A stretch of 64,000 bases of DNA from Peptococcus simiae (GTDB lineage Bacteria; Bacillota; Peptococcia; Peptococcales; Peptococcaceae): positions 1 through 64,000 of the forward strand of contig NZ_JBJUVG010000006.1 in the NCBI RefSeq assembly GCF_046097595.1. The letters are read 5' to 3'. The translations under genes and the position numbers were made by a program. Under the pieces are notes generated by a model that was not told the origin of the DNA, searched no databases, and saw only the letters and a program-made list of their open reading frames with translations. Shown piece by piece: positions 11,023 to 19,057 of this stretch; the first letter of the stretch is position 1; the number at the start of each line of letters is the position of its first letter.

Positions 11023-11293
11023 TATATAACAAAAGCGTTGATGAGGACTTATCTCTAGGAAAGCCTTTACAGAGAGTCGTTGGCCGGTGAAAAACGACAA
11101 GGCGGATAGGGAGACTCCCCTCTGAGCAGCCAACTGAACAGCCCAGCTAAGTAGGAAGGACGGCCTCTCTACCGTTATCTTGAGAACACATTCGCTACGG
11201 CCGATGTGATAAAGGGGAAGATGATTATCTTCAAATAGAGTGGTACCGCGAGCCCAAGACCTCGTCTCTACATGTAGAGACGAGGTCTTTTTT
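11023..11293 (+). promoter_or_regulatory. T-box riboswitch controlling leuACDB
   Basis: A 270-base leader with the hallmark T-box AGAGTGGTACCGCG at 11237-11250. Stem I features are visible: GATGAGGA near 11040, an AGAGAG bulge, and a GTTGGCCGGTGAAAAACGAC-type apical loop. The CTC at 11115-11117 (followed by CCCTCTGAGC) is the best specifier, reading tRNA-Leu(GAG). A 15-bp perfect terminator stem (11256-11289) with T6 follows. Uncharged tRNA-Leu would pair with the specifier and T-box and allow read-through when leucine is short. Confidence 0.93.
11256..11293 (+). terminator. T-box regulated terminator
   Basis: AAGACCTCGTCTCTA, CATG loop, exact complement, then TTTTTT. The left arm can pair instead with the T-box element in the antiterminator. 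Confidence 0.93.
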
Positions 11294-11363
11294 ACGCCTA
11301 CCACCCACAACGCCTAGCAAAATTCCTATGACATAGAAAAGCAAAGAAAGTGAGGAACCCACC

Positions 11364-12893
11364 ATGAAACAAATTCGTATTTTCGATACTACCTTGCGTG
11401 ACGGTGAGCAATCCCCCGGCTGCAGCATGAACTTAAAGGAAAAGCTGCAATTGGCCGCCCAAATAGATGAATTAGGCGTTGACTGCATTGAAGCAGGCTT
11501 CGCTGCCTCCTCGCCGGAAGACTTCCGGTCTGTCACTGAAATTGCCAAGTCCGTAAAAAATGCCTACGTTGTCTCCTTGGCCCGGGCCTTAAAAAGCGAC
11601 ATTGACAAGGCCTATGAAGCGGTCCAACACGCTGCCAAGCCCATGATTCATACCTTCATTGCCACCAGCGATATCCACATGGAATACAAGCTGAAGATGA
11701 CCCCTGACCAGGTTTTGGACAAGGTCACCGAAGCCGTCTCCTATGCCAAGTCCAAGTGCGACCAGGTTGAATTCTCTGCTGAAGATGCCAGCCGGACCCG
11801 GCCGGAATTCCTCTGGGAAGTATGCCAGCGAGCCGTTGACGCCGGCGCCAGTGTCGTCAACCTGCCGGATACCGTCGGCTATGCCACCCCGGCTGAAATG
11901 ACCGTCATGATCAAGGGCGTAAAAGACCATGTCAAGGGCATTGACGATGTCATCATTTCCACCCACTGCCACAATGACCTGGGCCTGGCCCTGGCCAACT
12001 CCTTGGCCGCCATCGAAGCCGGCGCCCGCCAGGTGGAATGCACCGTTAACGGCATTGGTGAACGGGCCGGCAACTGTGCCCTTGAAGAAGTGGCCATGAT
12101 CTTGAAGACCCGCCAGGACTATTACCAGGCCAGCTGCCGGATTGATACCAAGCAAATCTACCGGACCAGCCGGATGCTGTCCGCTATTATCGGGGTCCCT
12201 GTCGCACCGACCAAGCCCATTGTCGGGAAAAACGTCTTCGCCCATGAGTCCGGCATCCACCAGCATGGGGTCTTGTCCAACAAGTCTACCTATGAAATCA
12301 TGTCCAGAAAAGACATCGGCTATCCGGAACAACGGATGGTCTTAGGGAAACACTCCGGCCGCCATGCCTTTAAGGCCGAAGTGGCAAATATGGGCTACCA
12401 CTTAACGGAAGAAGAGCTGAACGACGCCTTCCACCGCTTCAAAGACTTGGCCGACAAGAAGAAGGACATCAGCGACCGGGATATTGAATCCGTTATCATG
12501 GGCCAACAGAGCAGCCAAATCACCCCCTACTACAGCTTAAAGGCCTTCAATGCCAATGTCGGGTCCCTGGTTTCTGCCATGGCCTGTGTCCAATTGAACC
12601 GTGACGAAGACAAATCCATCATTGAACAAGTGGCCAAGGGCGACGGCCCCATCGATGCCGCCTATTCCGCCATTAACAATATTATTGGGGTAGATGCCCA
12701 GTTGGAAAGCTATCAAATCAACTCTATTTCCGAAGGGGTCGATGCCCAGGGTGAGGCCTTGATTAAACTCTCCTGCGAAGGCAAGTACTACACCGGCCGC
12801 GCCACCAGCACCAATATTATTGACGCCAGCTTAATGGCCTATATCAATGGGGTCAACCAAATCATTAGTCGCAATAAAAGCGAACAAATCTAA
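11364..12893 (+). CDS. leuA: 2-isopropylmalate synthase
   Basis: Condenses acetyl-CoA with 2-oxoisovalerate, the committed step of leucine synthesis. The HMGL-like TIM barrel starts DTTLRDGEQSPGCSM (8-22); the metal-binding HCHNDLG motif is near 201-207 and GIGERAGN near 233-240. The C-terminal third (about 390-509) is the LeuA regulatory domain where leucine binds for feedback inhibition. 509 residues is standard. It is the first gene after the T-box leader and is followed after 20 bases by leuC. Confidence 0.98.
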   Translation: MKQIRIFDTTLRDGEQSPGCSMNLKEKLQLAAQIDELGVDCIEAGFAASSPEDFRSVTEIAKSVKNAYVVSLARALKSDIDKAYEAVQHAAKPMIHTFIATSDIHMEYKLKMTPDQVLDKVTEAVSYAKSKCDQVEFSAEDASRTRPEFLWEVCQRAVDAGASVVNLPDTVGYATPAEMTVMIKGVKDHVKGIDDVIISTHCHNDLGLALANSLAAIEAGARQVECTVNGIGERAGNCALEEVAMILKTRQDYYQASCRIDTKQIYRTSRMLSAIIGVPVAPTKPIVGKNVFAHESGIHQHGVLSNKSTYEIMSRKDIGYPEQRMVLGKHSGRHAFKAEVANMGYHLTEEELNDAFHRFKDLADKKKDISDRDIESVIMGQQSSQITPYYSLKAFNANVGSLVSAMACVQLNRDEDKSIIEQVAKGDGPIDAAYSAINNIIGVDAQLESYQINSISEGVDAQGEALIKLSCEGKYYTGRATSTNIIDASLMAYINGVNQIISRNKSEQI

Positions 12894-12913
12894 CTGCGAA
12901 AGGAAGCCTGACC

Positions 12914-14191
12914 ATGTCCAACCAACGTCCCATGACGATGACCGAAAAAATATTAGCTGCCCATGCCCATGTCCCCTATGTCCGTCCAGGTGAACTCATC
13001 CTGGCGGACGTGGACTTGGTATTAAGTAACGATATTACCTCCCCGGTCAGTATTGATGTCTTTGAAAAAGCCGGTTTTGACCAGGTTTTTGACCCGGATA
13101 AAATCACCATGGTCATGGACCATTTTGTCCCCAATAAAGACATCCAATCTGCCCAGCAGGCCAAACGGACCCGCGAATTTTGTAAAAAGCATGCCATCAA
13201 ACAATTCTTTGACGCCGGCCGGATGGGCATTGAGCACGCCCTCCTCCCTGAACGAGGTATGGTGCGGCCAGGCATGATTGTCATCGGGGCCGATTCCCAC
13301 ACTTGCACCTATGGGGCCATTGGCGCCTTTAGTACCGGAGTTGGGTCAACGGACGTTGCCGCCGCCTGGCGGACCGGTAAGGCCTGGTTGCGGGTGCCTG
13401 AAGCCATCCGCTTTGAATTAAAGGGTGAATTGCAGCCCTGGGTCTCCGGCAAGGACATTATCCTTTACATTATCGGTAAAATCGGCGTAGACGGTGCCCG
13501 GTACAAGTCTATGGAGTTCACCGGCCCCGGGGTCTCCTCCCTGAGCGTTGATGACCGCTTCTCCATGGCCAACATGGCCATTGAAGCCGGTGCTAAAAAT
13601 GGGATCTTTGCCATCGATGAAGCAGCAGAAGCCTATGTTTCCGACCGCACCGACGTTCCCTACACCGTCTACCAGCCTGATGAGGAGGCTGAATACAGCC
13701 AGGTTATTGAGATTGACCTCTCCAGCCTGGAAGTCACCGTCGCCTTCCCCCACCTACCCTCCAATACCCGCACCTTTAACGAGATTAAAGAGGATATTCC
13801 CATCCACCAGGTGGTCATCGGTTCCTGCACCAATGGCAAGCTCTCTGACTTAGCCATTGCCGCTGAGCTGATTAAGGGCAAGCAGGTTGCGGATGGGGTC
13901 CGGATGATTGTCATCCCGGCCACCCAGAAGATCTACCTGGAAGCGGTGGAAAAAGGCTATGCCCAGGCCTTTGTAGAAGCCGGCGCCGTCTTTTCCACCC
14001 CGACCTGTGGCCCCTGCTTAGGCGGCCATATGGGGATCCTGGCCGAAAATGAACGCTGTGTAGCCACCACCAACCGGAACTTTGTCGGCCGGATGGGTCA
14101 TCCCTCCTCCGAAGTTTACCTGGCATCCCCGGCCGTGGCGGCCGCCAGCGCCATTACAGGTAAAATCACCTCACCGGCGGAATTAAACTAA
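12914..14191 (+). CDS. leuC: 3-isopropylmalate dehydratase large subunit
   Basis: With LeuD it isomerises 2- to 3-isopropylmalate through a [4Fe-4S] cluster. The cluster cysteines are in SCTNG (about 304) and CGPCLGG (about 364 and 367), and the substrate-site segment GADSHTCTYGA lies near 125-135. The length of 425 residues and the separate small subunit indicate the archaeal/Clostridia class rather than the longer enterobacterial type. The next gene is leuD, 13 bases on. Confidence 0.97.
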   Translation: MSNQRPMTMTEKILAAHAHVPYVRPGELILADVDLVLSNDITSPVSIDVFEKAGFDQVFDPDKITMVMDHFVPNKDIQSAQQAKRTREFCKKHAIKQFFDAGRMGIEHALLPERGMVRPGMIVIGADSHTCTYGAIGAFSTGVGSTDVAAAWRTGKAWLRVPEAIRFELKGELQPWVSGKDIILYIIGKIGVDGARYKSMEFTGPGVSSLSVDDRFSMANMAIEAGAKNGIFAIDEAAEAYVSDRTDVPYTVYQPDEEAEYSQVIEIDLSSLEVTVAFPHLPSNTRTFNEIKEDIPIHQVVIGSCTNGKLSDLAIAAELIKGKQVADGVRMIVIPATQKIYLEAVEKGYAQAFVEAGAVFSTPTCGPCLGGHMGILAENERCVATTNRNFVGRMGHPSSEVYLASPAVAAASAITGKITSPAELN

Positions 14192-14204
14192 AGGAGGCTG
14201 CACC

Positions 14205-14696
14205 ATGAGCGGAAAAGTATATAAATATGCAGACAATGTGGACACGGATGTTATCATTCCGGCCCGCTATTTAACCACATCCAATCCGGATGAATTGGCC
14301 AAGCACTGTATGGTCGATATTGACGCCGACTTTGCCGATACCGTCAAGGAAGGCGATATCATCGTGGCCGGCCAGAACTTTGGCTGTGGGTCTTCCCGGG
14401 AACACGCCCCGATTGCCATCAAGGCCAGCGGCATTTCCTGCGTCATCGCCCGCACCTTTGCCCGGATTTTCTACCGCAACGCCATCAACATCGGCCTGGC
14501 CATCATCGAATGCGATGAAGCCGTCGACCGGATCGAGGCCGGCGATGAAGTCCAGGTCAACTTGCAAACCGGCGAAATCAAGAACATCACCAAAAATGAA
14601 AGTTACCAGGCCCCACCTTTCCCGGCCTTTATCCAGGAAATCATTCAAGATGGCGGCTGGATTAACTATATTCAAAAAGGCAAGGTCCAAGCCTAG
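14205..14696 (+). CDS. leuD: 3-isopropylmalate dehydratase small subunit
   Basis: 163 residues; the swivelling domain that completes the active site of LeuC. GQNFGCGSSREHAP (about 57-70) is the substrate-binding signature of the family, and YRNAINIGL follows. It starts with SGKVYKYADNVDTDVIIPARYL, typical of the short clostridial form. AGGAGG precedes the start; leuB follows after 11 bases. Confidence 0.97.
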   Translation: MSGKVYKYADNVDTDVIIPARYLTTSNPDELAKHCMVDIDADFADTVKEGDIIVAGQNFGCGSSREHAPIAIKASGISCVIARTFARIFYRNAINIGLAIIECDEAVDRIEAGDEVQVNLQTGEIKNITKNESYQAPPFPAFIQEIIQDGGWINYIQKGKVQA

Positions 14697-14707
14697 AAAG
14701 GAGCCTT

Positions 14708-15778
14708 ATGGAAAAAACAATTGCAGTCTTACCCGGCGATGGCATTGGCCCAGAGATCATCCAACAAGCCGTTAAGGTCCTCCAGGCCGTCGCCGACAAG
14801 TACCAACACAGCTTTCACATCCAGGAGTACGCCTTTGGCGGCGCTGCCATCGACCGCCACGGCCAGCCCTTGCCGGACGAAACCCTGGCCGCCTGCCAAG
14901 CAGCCGATGCCGTCCTCATGGGGGCCGTTGGCGGTCCCAAGTGGGATGACGTGCCCAAGGAAATCCGCCCGGAGAAGGGCCTCCTGGCCCTCCGCAAGCG
15001 TCTTGGCCTCTATGCCAACTTGCGCCCCTCCCGGCTCTTTTCCCAGCTAAAAGCCGCCTCTCCTTTACGGGCAGACATTAGCGAACAGGGCTTTGACTTT
15101 GTCATCGTCAGAGAACTGACTGGCGGTATCTACTTCGGCAACCACCAGACCTTCGAGGAAGATGGCCAAACCTATGCCGAGGATAACCTGCGCTATTCTG
15201 AAGCAGAAATCCGCCGGATCCTAACCGTTGCCTTTACCACCGCCCAAAAGCGGAATAAAAAGCTCTGCCTGGTAGATAAGGCCAATGTCCTCGACTCTTC
15301 CAAGCTCTGGCGAAAAATTTGCCAGACCATGGCCTCAGACTACCCCGATGTAGACGTCAACTACATGTATGTCGATAACGCCGCCATGCAGATTGTCGGG
15401 AACCCGGGCCAGTTTGACACCATCGTCACTGAAAATATGTTTGGGGATATTTTATCCGACGTTGCCAGCATGATCACCGGCTCCATCGGCATGATCCCCT
15501 CTGCCTCCATGGCAGAGGGCAGCTTTGGCCTTTACGAACCCATCCACGGGTCTGCCCCGGATATTGCCGGCCAAAACATTGCCAACCCCATCGGGACCAT
15601 CCTCTCCACCGCCATGATGCTGGACTACTCCCTGGGCCTTTCCAAAGAAGCCAGGGCCATTGAAAAAGTCGTCGACCAATTCTTAGACCAAGGCTACCGG
15701 AGTGCAGATACCCTCACCCCCGGCATGCAGGAGCTCAGCTGCAGCGCCATCGGTGACTATATCGCCCAAGCCATTTAA
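14708..15778 (+). CDS. leuB: 3-isopropylmalate dehydrogenase
   Basis: NAD-dependent oxidative decarboxylation of 3-isopropylmalate to 2-oxoisocaproate. 356 residues. GDGIGPEI (9-16) starts the fold, RELTGGIYFG (about 134-143) is the substrate loop, and the DxxxD metal site lies in NMFGDILSDVASMITGS. GSAPDIAG is the NAD adenine-site motif. It is the last leu gene; the downstream 54-base inverted repeat may end the transcript. Confidence 0.98.
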   Translation: MEKTIAVLPGDGIGPEIIQQAVKVLQAVADKYQHSFHIQEYAFGGAAIDRHGQPLPDETLAACQAADAVLMGAVGGPKWDDVPKEIRPEKGLLALRKRLGLYANLRPSRLFSQLKAASPLRADISEQGFDFVIVRELTGGIYFGNHQTFEEDGQTYAEDNLRYSEAEIRRILTVAFTTAQKRNKKLCLVDKANVLDSSKLWRKICQTMASDYPDVDVNYMYVDNAAMQIVGNPGQFDTIVTENMFGDILSDVASMITGSIGMIPSASMAEGSFGLYEPIHGSAPDIAGQNIANPIGTILSTAMMLDYSLGLSKEARAIEKVVDQFLDQGYRSADTLTPGMQELSCSAIGDYIAQAI

Positions 15779-15795
15779 TAAAAAAGCCGCTCTTT

Positions 15796-15849
15796 TGAAC
15801 TGACCCCCTAAAGTTGGACCAAGAAATCCGACTTTAGGGGGTCAGTTCA
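15796..15849. repeat. IS3-type inverted ends joined into one hairpin, or leuB terminator
   Basis: A 19-bp perfect inverted repeat, TGAACTGACCCCCTAAAGT, extended by a G-U pair and two GC pairs around a 10-base loop. The TGAACTG-ACCCCC-AAAGT pattern resembles the terminal repeats of IS3/IS150-type elements. There is no transposase here, so it looks like two ends brought together or a tiny non-autonomous element. It could also stop leuB transcription, although no T run follows. Confidence 0.55.
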
Positions 15850-15858
15850 CATCGCGAC

Positions 15859-15887
15859 GACTTTTTCTTATCTGGAGATAAAAAGTC
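15859..15887. repeat. imperfect palindrome at the prophage edge
   Basis: GACTTTTT and AAAAAGTC arms around CTTATCT/GGAGATA form an imperfect hairpin just outside the truncated scaffold gene. Possible terminator or deletion-end structure; no function shown. Confidence 0.4.
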
Positions 15888-15890
15888 TAT

Positions 15891-16220
15891 CTAATAATTA
15901 TACAAAAGGGCTCTATAGCCGATGTGGTTTTCGCCGACGCCCTTCTTTAAGGCGTAGTTCTCCACCTGCATGGCTCGCATATCTTCCTGTAAATTTGCTA
16001 ACGTCTGTTTGGTTTCTGCGTCTTCAGCCTGGTCTGCTTGCTGGTCTTTCTCCTTGTTCCTTTCCCGTTGGAGGCGCTTTTGCACAATGGCATCTACTTC
16101 AGCTTGGGTAAAGCGCTTCTCTTCGTCCCGCGGCGCCTGGTCCTCTGGGGCTTCGGTTTTTGTTTCTGCCGCCTGGTCTGCCTGTTCTTCTGCGGCAGGC
16201 GTGGTTTTATCTTCCGGCAT
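15891..16220 (-). pseudogene. phage scaffold protein, 3'-truncated
   Basis: 109 residues. The N-terminal half is rich in A, E, Q and D; FTQAEVDAIVQKRL followed by RERNKEKD and a coiled coil up to about residue 90 matches phage capsid scaffold (GP20/DUF4355) proteins. After ALKKGV the sequence becomes unrelated (NHIGYRALLYNY) and stops, whereas scaffold proteins normally run on for another 80 or more residues, so the gene is cut by a deletion. An exact AAGGAGGT ribosome site precedes the ATG. It lies downstream of minor capsid and yjcQ, the usual phage head-gene order. Confidence 0.72.
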
Positions 16221-16429
16221 TGGTTACCTCCTTGTTAACGTCCTGTAAGACGACATCCGTCACAGTTTTATGCCATAAGCGTTTTGGGCATAGAAAATAG
16301 ACCTTTTAACGACGTGTCCAGGTCGCTTCGCGTCACCCAGCGTGGGAGATAATGGACCACCTCCTAGAGCTTCAGAACCATTGACTTGTGTCCCATCCGC
16401 CTCACCCCCCTTTGCTGATGATTGGCATG
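16221..16429 (-). other. non-coding phage intergenic segment
   Basis: Between yjcQ and the scaffold gene. It contains a hairpin (TATGCC...GGCATA, 16270-16293) and a 10-codon frame starting at AAGGGGGG, too short to call. No convincing gene. Confidence 0.4.
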
Positions 16430-16453
16430 AAAAAACCACCCTTCCAGGTGGTT
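16430..16453 (-). terminator. terminator after yjcQ-like gene
   Basis: AACCACC, 6-base loop, GGTGGTT, followed on the minus strand by TTTTTT. It sits 3 bases after the yjcQ-like stop. Confidence 0.88.
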
Positions 16454-16455
16454 GG

Positions 16456-16770
16456 CTATAAGATTGTGTCCGCTATACCCTTGGCAAGGTTAGCGGCCTT
16501 TTGCATCATGCTATTCTCCTGCAAGTATTGCATACCTGCAAAAGTAATATGAACCTGGCTGTCGTCCACATAATGGACGCCATCAAAATAGTCCGTTATG
16601 CCCAGCCCCCTAATGAGGCCTTCTTCCTGCATTAACCTTAAGATATTATCCCTTTTTACGGGACTAATCCCAAGTTGTTCAGCGGAAATCCGGGTCATGT
16701 CCGGTTCTGGGCAGTCTAGGGCAGTGTTAAGGACCTTTAGGATACGGTAGATGATGGTGAAGTTATTCAT
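16456..16770 (-). CDS. YjcQ-family phage protein
   Basis: 104 residues: an N-terminal winged-helix-like part (FTIIYRILKVLNTALD), a central RISAEQLGISPVKRDNILRLMQ, then HITFAGMQYLQENSMMQKA near the C terminus. This pattern is that of YjcQ proteins, often found in phage structural modules of Firmicutes with unknown function, possibly DNA binding. It lies 6 bases after the small acidic gene and probably shares its transcript. The frame looks intact. Confidence 0.72.
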   Translation of the reverse strand: MNNFTIIYRILKVLNTALDCPEPDMTRISAEQLGISPVKRDNILRLMQEEGLIRGLGITDYFDGVHYVDDSQVHITFAGMQYLQENSMMQKAANLAKGIADTIL

Positions 16771-16776
16771 GATACC

Positions 16777-17064
16777 TTACTCAACTAATCCCGCTAAAAT
16801 ACCTAGTGGATCATCGACAATCTTGAACTTTCCGCCGGGAGACGTACCATCTGCTGGACGCGGATTTGATAAATCATAAAGGTAATCTTCCTCGCTGTCA
16901 TCGACAACCGCTAACAATCCACTTCTATTTTTGACAATGACATACTCTTTTCCGGACGTTAAGCCTTCAACACCAAAACTGGCACCGGAATATTTAACCG
17001 TACCGATGTATTCTAGTGGGATAGATTTATCTAATTCACATTGATATACCTCAACTGTCTGCAT
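16777..17064 (-). CDS. small acidic protein coupled to the minor-capsid gene
   Basis: 95 residues, net acidic, with no membrane segment. It starts 14 bases before the end of the minor-capsid gene, so the two are translationally coupled. The middle (GLTSGKEYVIVKNRSGLLAVVDDSEE) looks like a small beta-barrel; no family was recognised. In phages where the minor-capsid protein carries a C-terminal toxin domain, the next small gene often encodes the matching antidote, so an immunity role is possible. That is inference from position and charge only. Confidence 0.6.
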   Translation of the reverse strand: MQTVEVYQCELDKSIPLEYIGTVKYSGASFGVEGLTSGKEYVIVKNRSGLLAVVDDSEEDYLYDLSNPRPADGTSPGGKFKIVDDPLGILAGLVE

Positions 17065-17914
17065 TTTTCCACCTTCTCCTGTCCTTTACTTTTGCCTCAT
17101 ATTGCTTCCCTTGATGCTCATACCAATGGACATCATGATAATATTTTTTAGAATCAATCCGCCCTACTTTTTTTGCCCAATCATCAGGTTTTCCGCCATA
17201 TTGATCAACTAATCGCTGAACAATACGAATTTCTTCACCTTGAGCAATGGTTTTAGCGTAACCGATTTTCGCCCCGGATGGGATGAAGCTTTTTTCCCCA
17301 GTCCATTTATCTATAAAATCCAGCCGTCTTTGTATAAAGGGTTCTTTTAAATAAATGTCCTGCGCCCGCCTATGGCTCCATACGGCCTTGCTGCTTATAC
17401 TTCTATTATACCCGCCAACTGCTGTTCGCTCAAGCTTAGGCCGGAGGTTAGCGGCCCTGGAGAATTTCCTGTAGGCCTCTCTTTGCCGACGCAAGCGGAT
17501 GACTTGTTCAGCGACCTTGACATCCGGGGCTCCGGCTGCCTGGTAGCCGATAATGGTCCGCCGGGTCTTACGCATGTTCCGCTCCAGCTGTCTCTGCCGT
17601 TGGCTGGCTTCATAGGCGGTATAGGTCCGCCCTTCATATTCAAAAGGGGGAGGGTCTATATGCTCCAGGTCCTTTTTGCTATAGGTCCGTTCAGATAGGC
17701 CGGGGAAATAAGGGAAAAAGGAATGCCGGCAGTTCCAGCCACAAAGACCGGGCCCGCTGCCGTATTCTGTCGCCTCAATAAAATCCGGTAGGCCGGCTTG
17801 GTTGCCGTCTCCGGTCTTGTCTTTCTCTGCCCAGTAATAAACGCCTTCCTGCCAGTCAGCATGGCTGGGCCGGGCGCCTATGTGGGCAGAGACTTCCACG
17901 TAACAGCCTGCGTC
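17051..17914 (-). pseudogene. phage minor capsid protein 2, N-terminally deleted, with extra C-terminal domain
   Basis: The frame from the GTG at 17899 encodes GCYVEVSAHIGARPSHADW-type sequence, then GLCGWNCRHSFFPYFPG, which is diagnostic of the Phage_min_cap2 family (normally about 350-400 residues before any extension). The first part is missing: the frame is closed just upstream and joins a terminase fragment. Residues about 190-282 are a separate basic domain (FIPSGAKIGYAKTIAQGEE, GGKPDDWAKKVGRI, YHDVHWYEHQGKQYEAK) resembling the toxin-like tails seen on some phage MuF or minor-capsid proteins. No catalytic family could be named. Probably not functional as a capsid protein. Confidence 0.75.
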
Positions 17915-18021
17915 GCATTGAGGTCCTTTAGGTATTCATCCACAAAAAACCACTGTCGATCATTCACGCCGACCGCCACCAGCTCTAATTCCGGCACGTG
18001 CCCCCTGCTTTCAATCGACAC
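17878..18021 (-). pseudogene. phage terminase small subunit, 5' fragment
   Basis: A 47-codon frame from GTG 18021 (or GTG 17997 with AGGGGG upstream) encodes NDRQWFFVDEYLKDLNATQA, the start of the terminase small subunit motif that normally continues AIRAGYS. Instead it shifts into minor-capsid sequence at about 17905-17915 and stops at 17878. The rest of this gene, terL and portal are absent. This marks a deletion junction. Confidence 0.75.
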
Positions 18022-18058
18022 CTTCTATCCAACAAAGACACCACCTTTCTTTTGCATC

Positions 18059-18084
18059 AAAAAAGACACCCGGGTAGGTGTCTT
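18059..18084 (-). terminator. terminator of the toxin-antitoxin operon
   Basis: AAGACACC, 6-base loop, GGTGTCTT then TTTTTT on the minus strand. It overlaps the toxin stop codon. Confidence 0.9.
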
Positions 18085-18352
18085 ATTTTGTATAAATATC
18101 TTTCCTGTGCCCTATAGCCAAGGCCAAAATAACAAGATCTCCATCTCTAATATCGCATATAACCCGGTAGCGGCCAATCCTGTACCGCCACAAGCCCTGG
18201 TATTCACCAGCCAAGGCTTTGCCCTTGGACCGGGGGTCCGCAAGGCCGTCCAGCTGCTTCTTCAAGTCTTTCGCCAGCATTAGACCGACATGCTTATCCA
18301 TCTTCTTGATTTGCTTGTGAACCCGGTCGCTAATGATTAACCTATAGCCCAC
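18083..18352 (-). CDS. RelE/ParE-type toxin
   Basis: 89 residues with the RelE fold pattern: YRLIISDRVHKQIKKMDK at the start, GKALAGEYQGLWRYRIGRYRVICDI in the centre, and a basic end (LAIGHRKDIY). RelE enzymes cut mRNA in the ribosomal A site; the final HRKDIY and central Arg residues are in the places used for RNA binding. It overlaps the antitoxin gene by 11 bases, the usual type II arrangement. The frame is complete in a patch where other phage genes are broken. Confidence 0.88.
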   Translation of the reverse strand: MGYRLIISDRVHKQIKKMDKHVGLMLAKDLKKQLDGLADPRSKGKALAGEYQGLWRYRIGRYRVICDIRDGDLVILALAIGHRKDIYTK

Positions 18353-18569
18353 TTTCCAGCTCCTCTATAAGATCATCAATCCCAACCTCACGCGGGTTCT
18401 TTTGGTGCTCAGCCAAGGCCAGGATGCCGGTTTTATAGTCTAACTCATCTTCTATCTGCTCAGCTAAAGCCCTTTTGAAAAGCTCCGACAAGGGCCGTCC
18501 GGTGTGGGCTGCATAGCTTTTAAAAAGTTCTTCCTCCGACTCATTTAACCGCAAAGATACCACGCTCAT
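18342..18569 (-). CDS. RelB/DinJ-type antitoxin
   Basis: 75 residues starting at the ATG 8 bases after AAGGAGG; the ATG two bases after that site and the farther upstream ATG are less suitable. The N-terminal SVVSLRLNESEEELFKSYA is a ribbon-helix-helix DNA-binding segment, and the C-terminal half (DYKTGILALAEHQKNP..EVGIDDLIEELESGL) is the toxin-neutralising part. The protein should bind its own promoter, alone and with the toxin. Confidence 0.88.
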   Translation of the reverse strand: MSVVSLRLNESEEELFKSYAAHTGRPLSELFKRALAEQIEDELDYKTGILALAEHQKNPREVGIDDLIEELESGL

Positions 18570-18591
18570 GGTCATCGCCTCCTTGTCATAC

Positions 18592-18620
18592 ATTGTATAT
18601 CAAAAAGACTTAATTTGCAA
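18592..18620 (-). promoter_or_regulatory. toxin-antitoxin promoter
   Basis: Minus strand TTGCAA, 17-base spacer, TACAAT. It stands about 25 bases before the antitoxin start and is probably autorepressed. Confidence 0.7.
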
Positions 18621-18644
18621 TAAAAACGCATCCACGAGGGATGC
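18621..18644 (-). terminator. terminator upstream of the toxin-antitoxin operon
   Basis: GCATCC, 5-base loop, GGATGC followed by GTTTTT on the minus strand. It insulates the TA promoter; the gene it once ended is gone. Confidence 0.75.
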
Positions 18645-18715
18645 TGAAAAGGAGAAAAGACAACTTTTTACACTTACATAGTATCACACTAAACCGGCAT
18701 TTTAGTCCCGGATAA

Positions 18716-19042
18716 ATCCCAGGATTAAGTCAACCACTTGACCATACCACCCGAGCCGATTTCGCCCTAGGCGCCAAAGGCGACAGCGTGATTGGCACCT
18801 TCATTCGTGACGGCGACATGGTGTTCATGCGTAATCAGTCCACCGTTGAAGAAGGCGAAATAGCCGCCGTTATAATAGATGACAAAGCTACCTTAAAGCC
18901 AGTCTACTACCATAAAGACTTCAACGCCATTGAGCTGCGCACCGTAAACGCAGCCTGCTGATCTTTAATCTATGCAGGAATCGAACTAGATCAACTCCGC
19001 ATCTTAAGTAAAGCCATCACCTTTCAAAGTGACGTGAAGTAA
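18716..19042 (+). pseudogene. CI/LexA-like (S24 peptidase) phage repressor remnant
   Basis: The frame from 18716 reads ADFALGAKGDSVIGTFIRDGD, then VEEGEIAAVIIDD and ATLKPVYYHKD, the S24 autoproteolysis domain. The catalytic Ser (GDS) and Lys (TLK) are still there. The HTH half is missing (in-frame stop at 18713-18715) and a TGA at 18959-18961 breaks the C-terminal end, which continues as IYAGIELDQLRILSKAITFQSDVK. It points toward the integrase remnant, opposite to the head genes, as in a normal phage lysogeny module. Confidence 0.82.
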
Positions 19043-19057
19043 GATTTTATATTATTT

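Noticed and set aside
15796..15849. A complete insertion sequence
   Set aside because: Only the paired ends are there; no transposase frame is present.
16281..16420. Small genes between yjcQ-like and scaffold genes
   Set aside because: Frames are of 10 codons or fewer or lack a start; no support.
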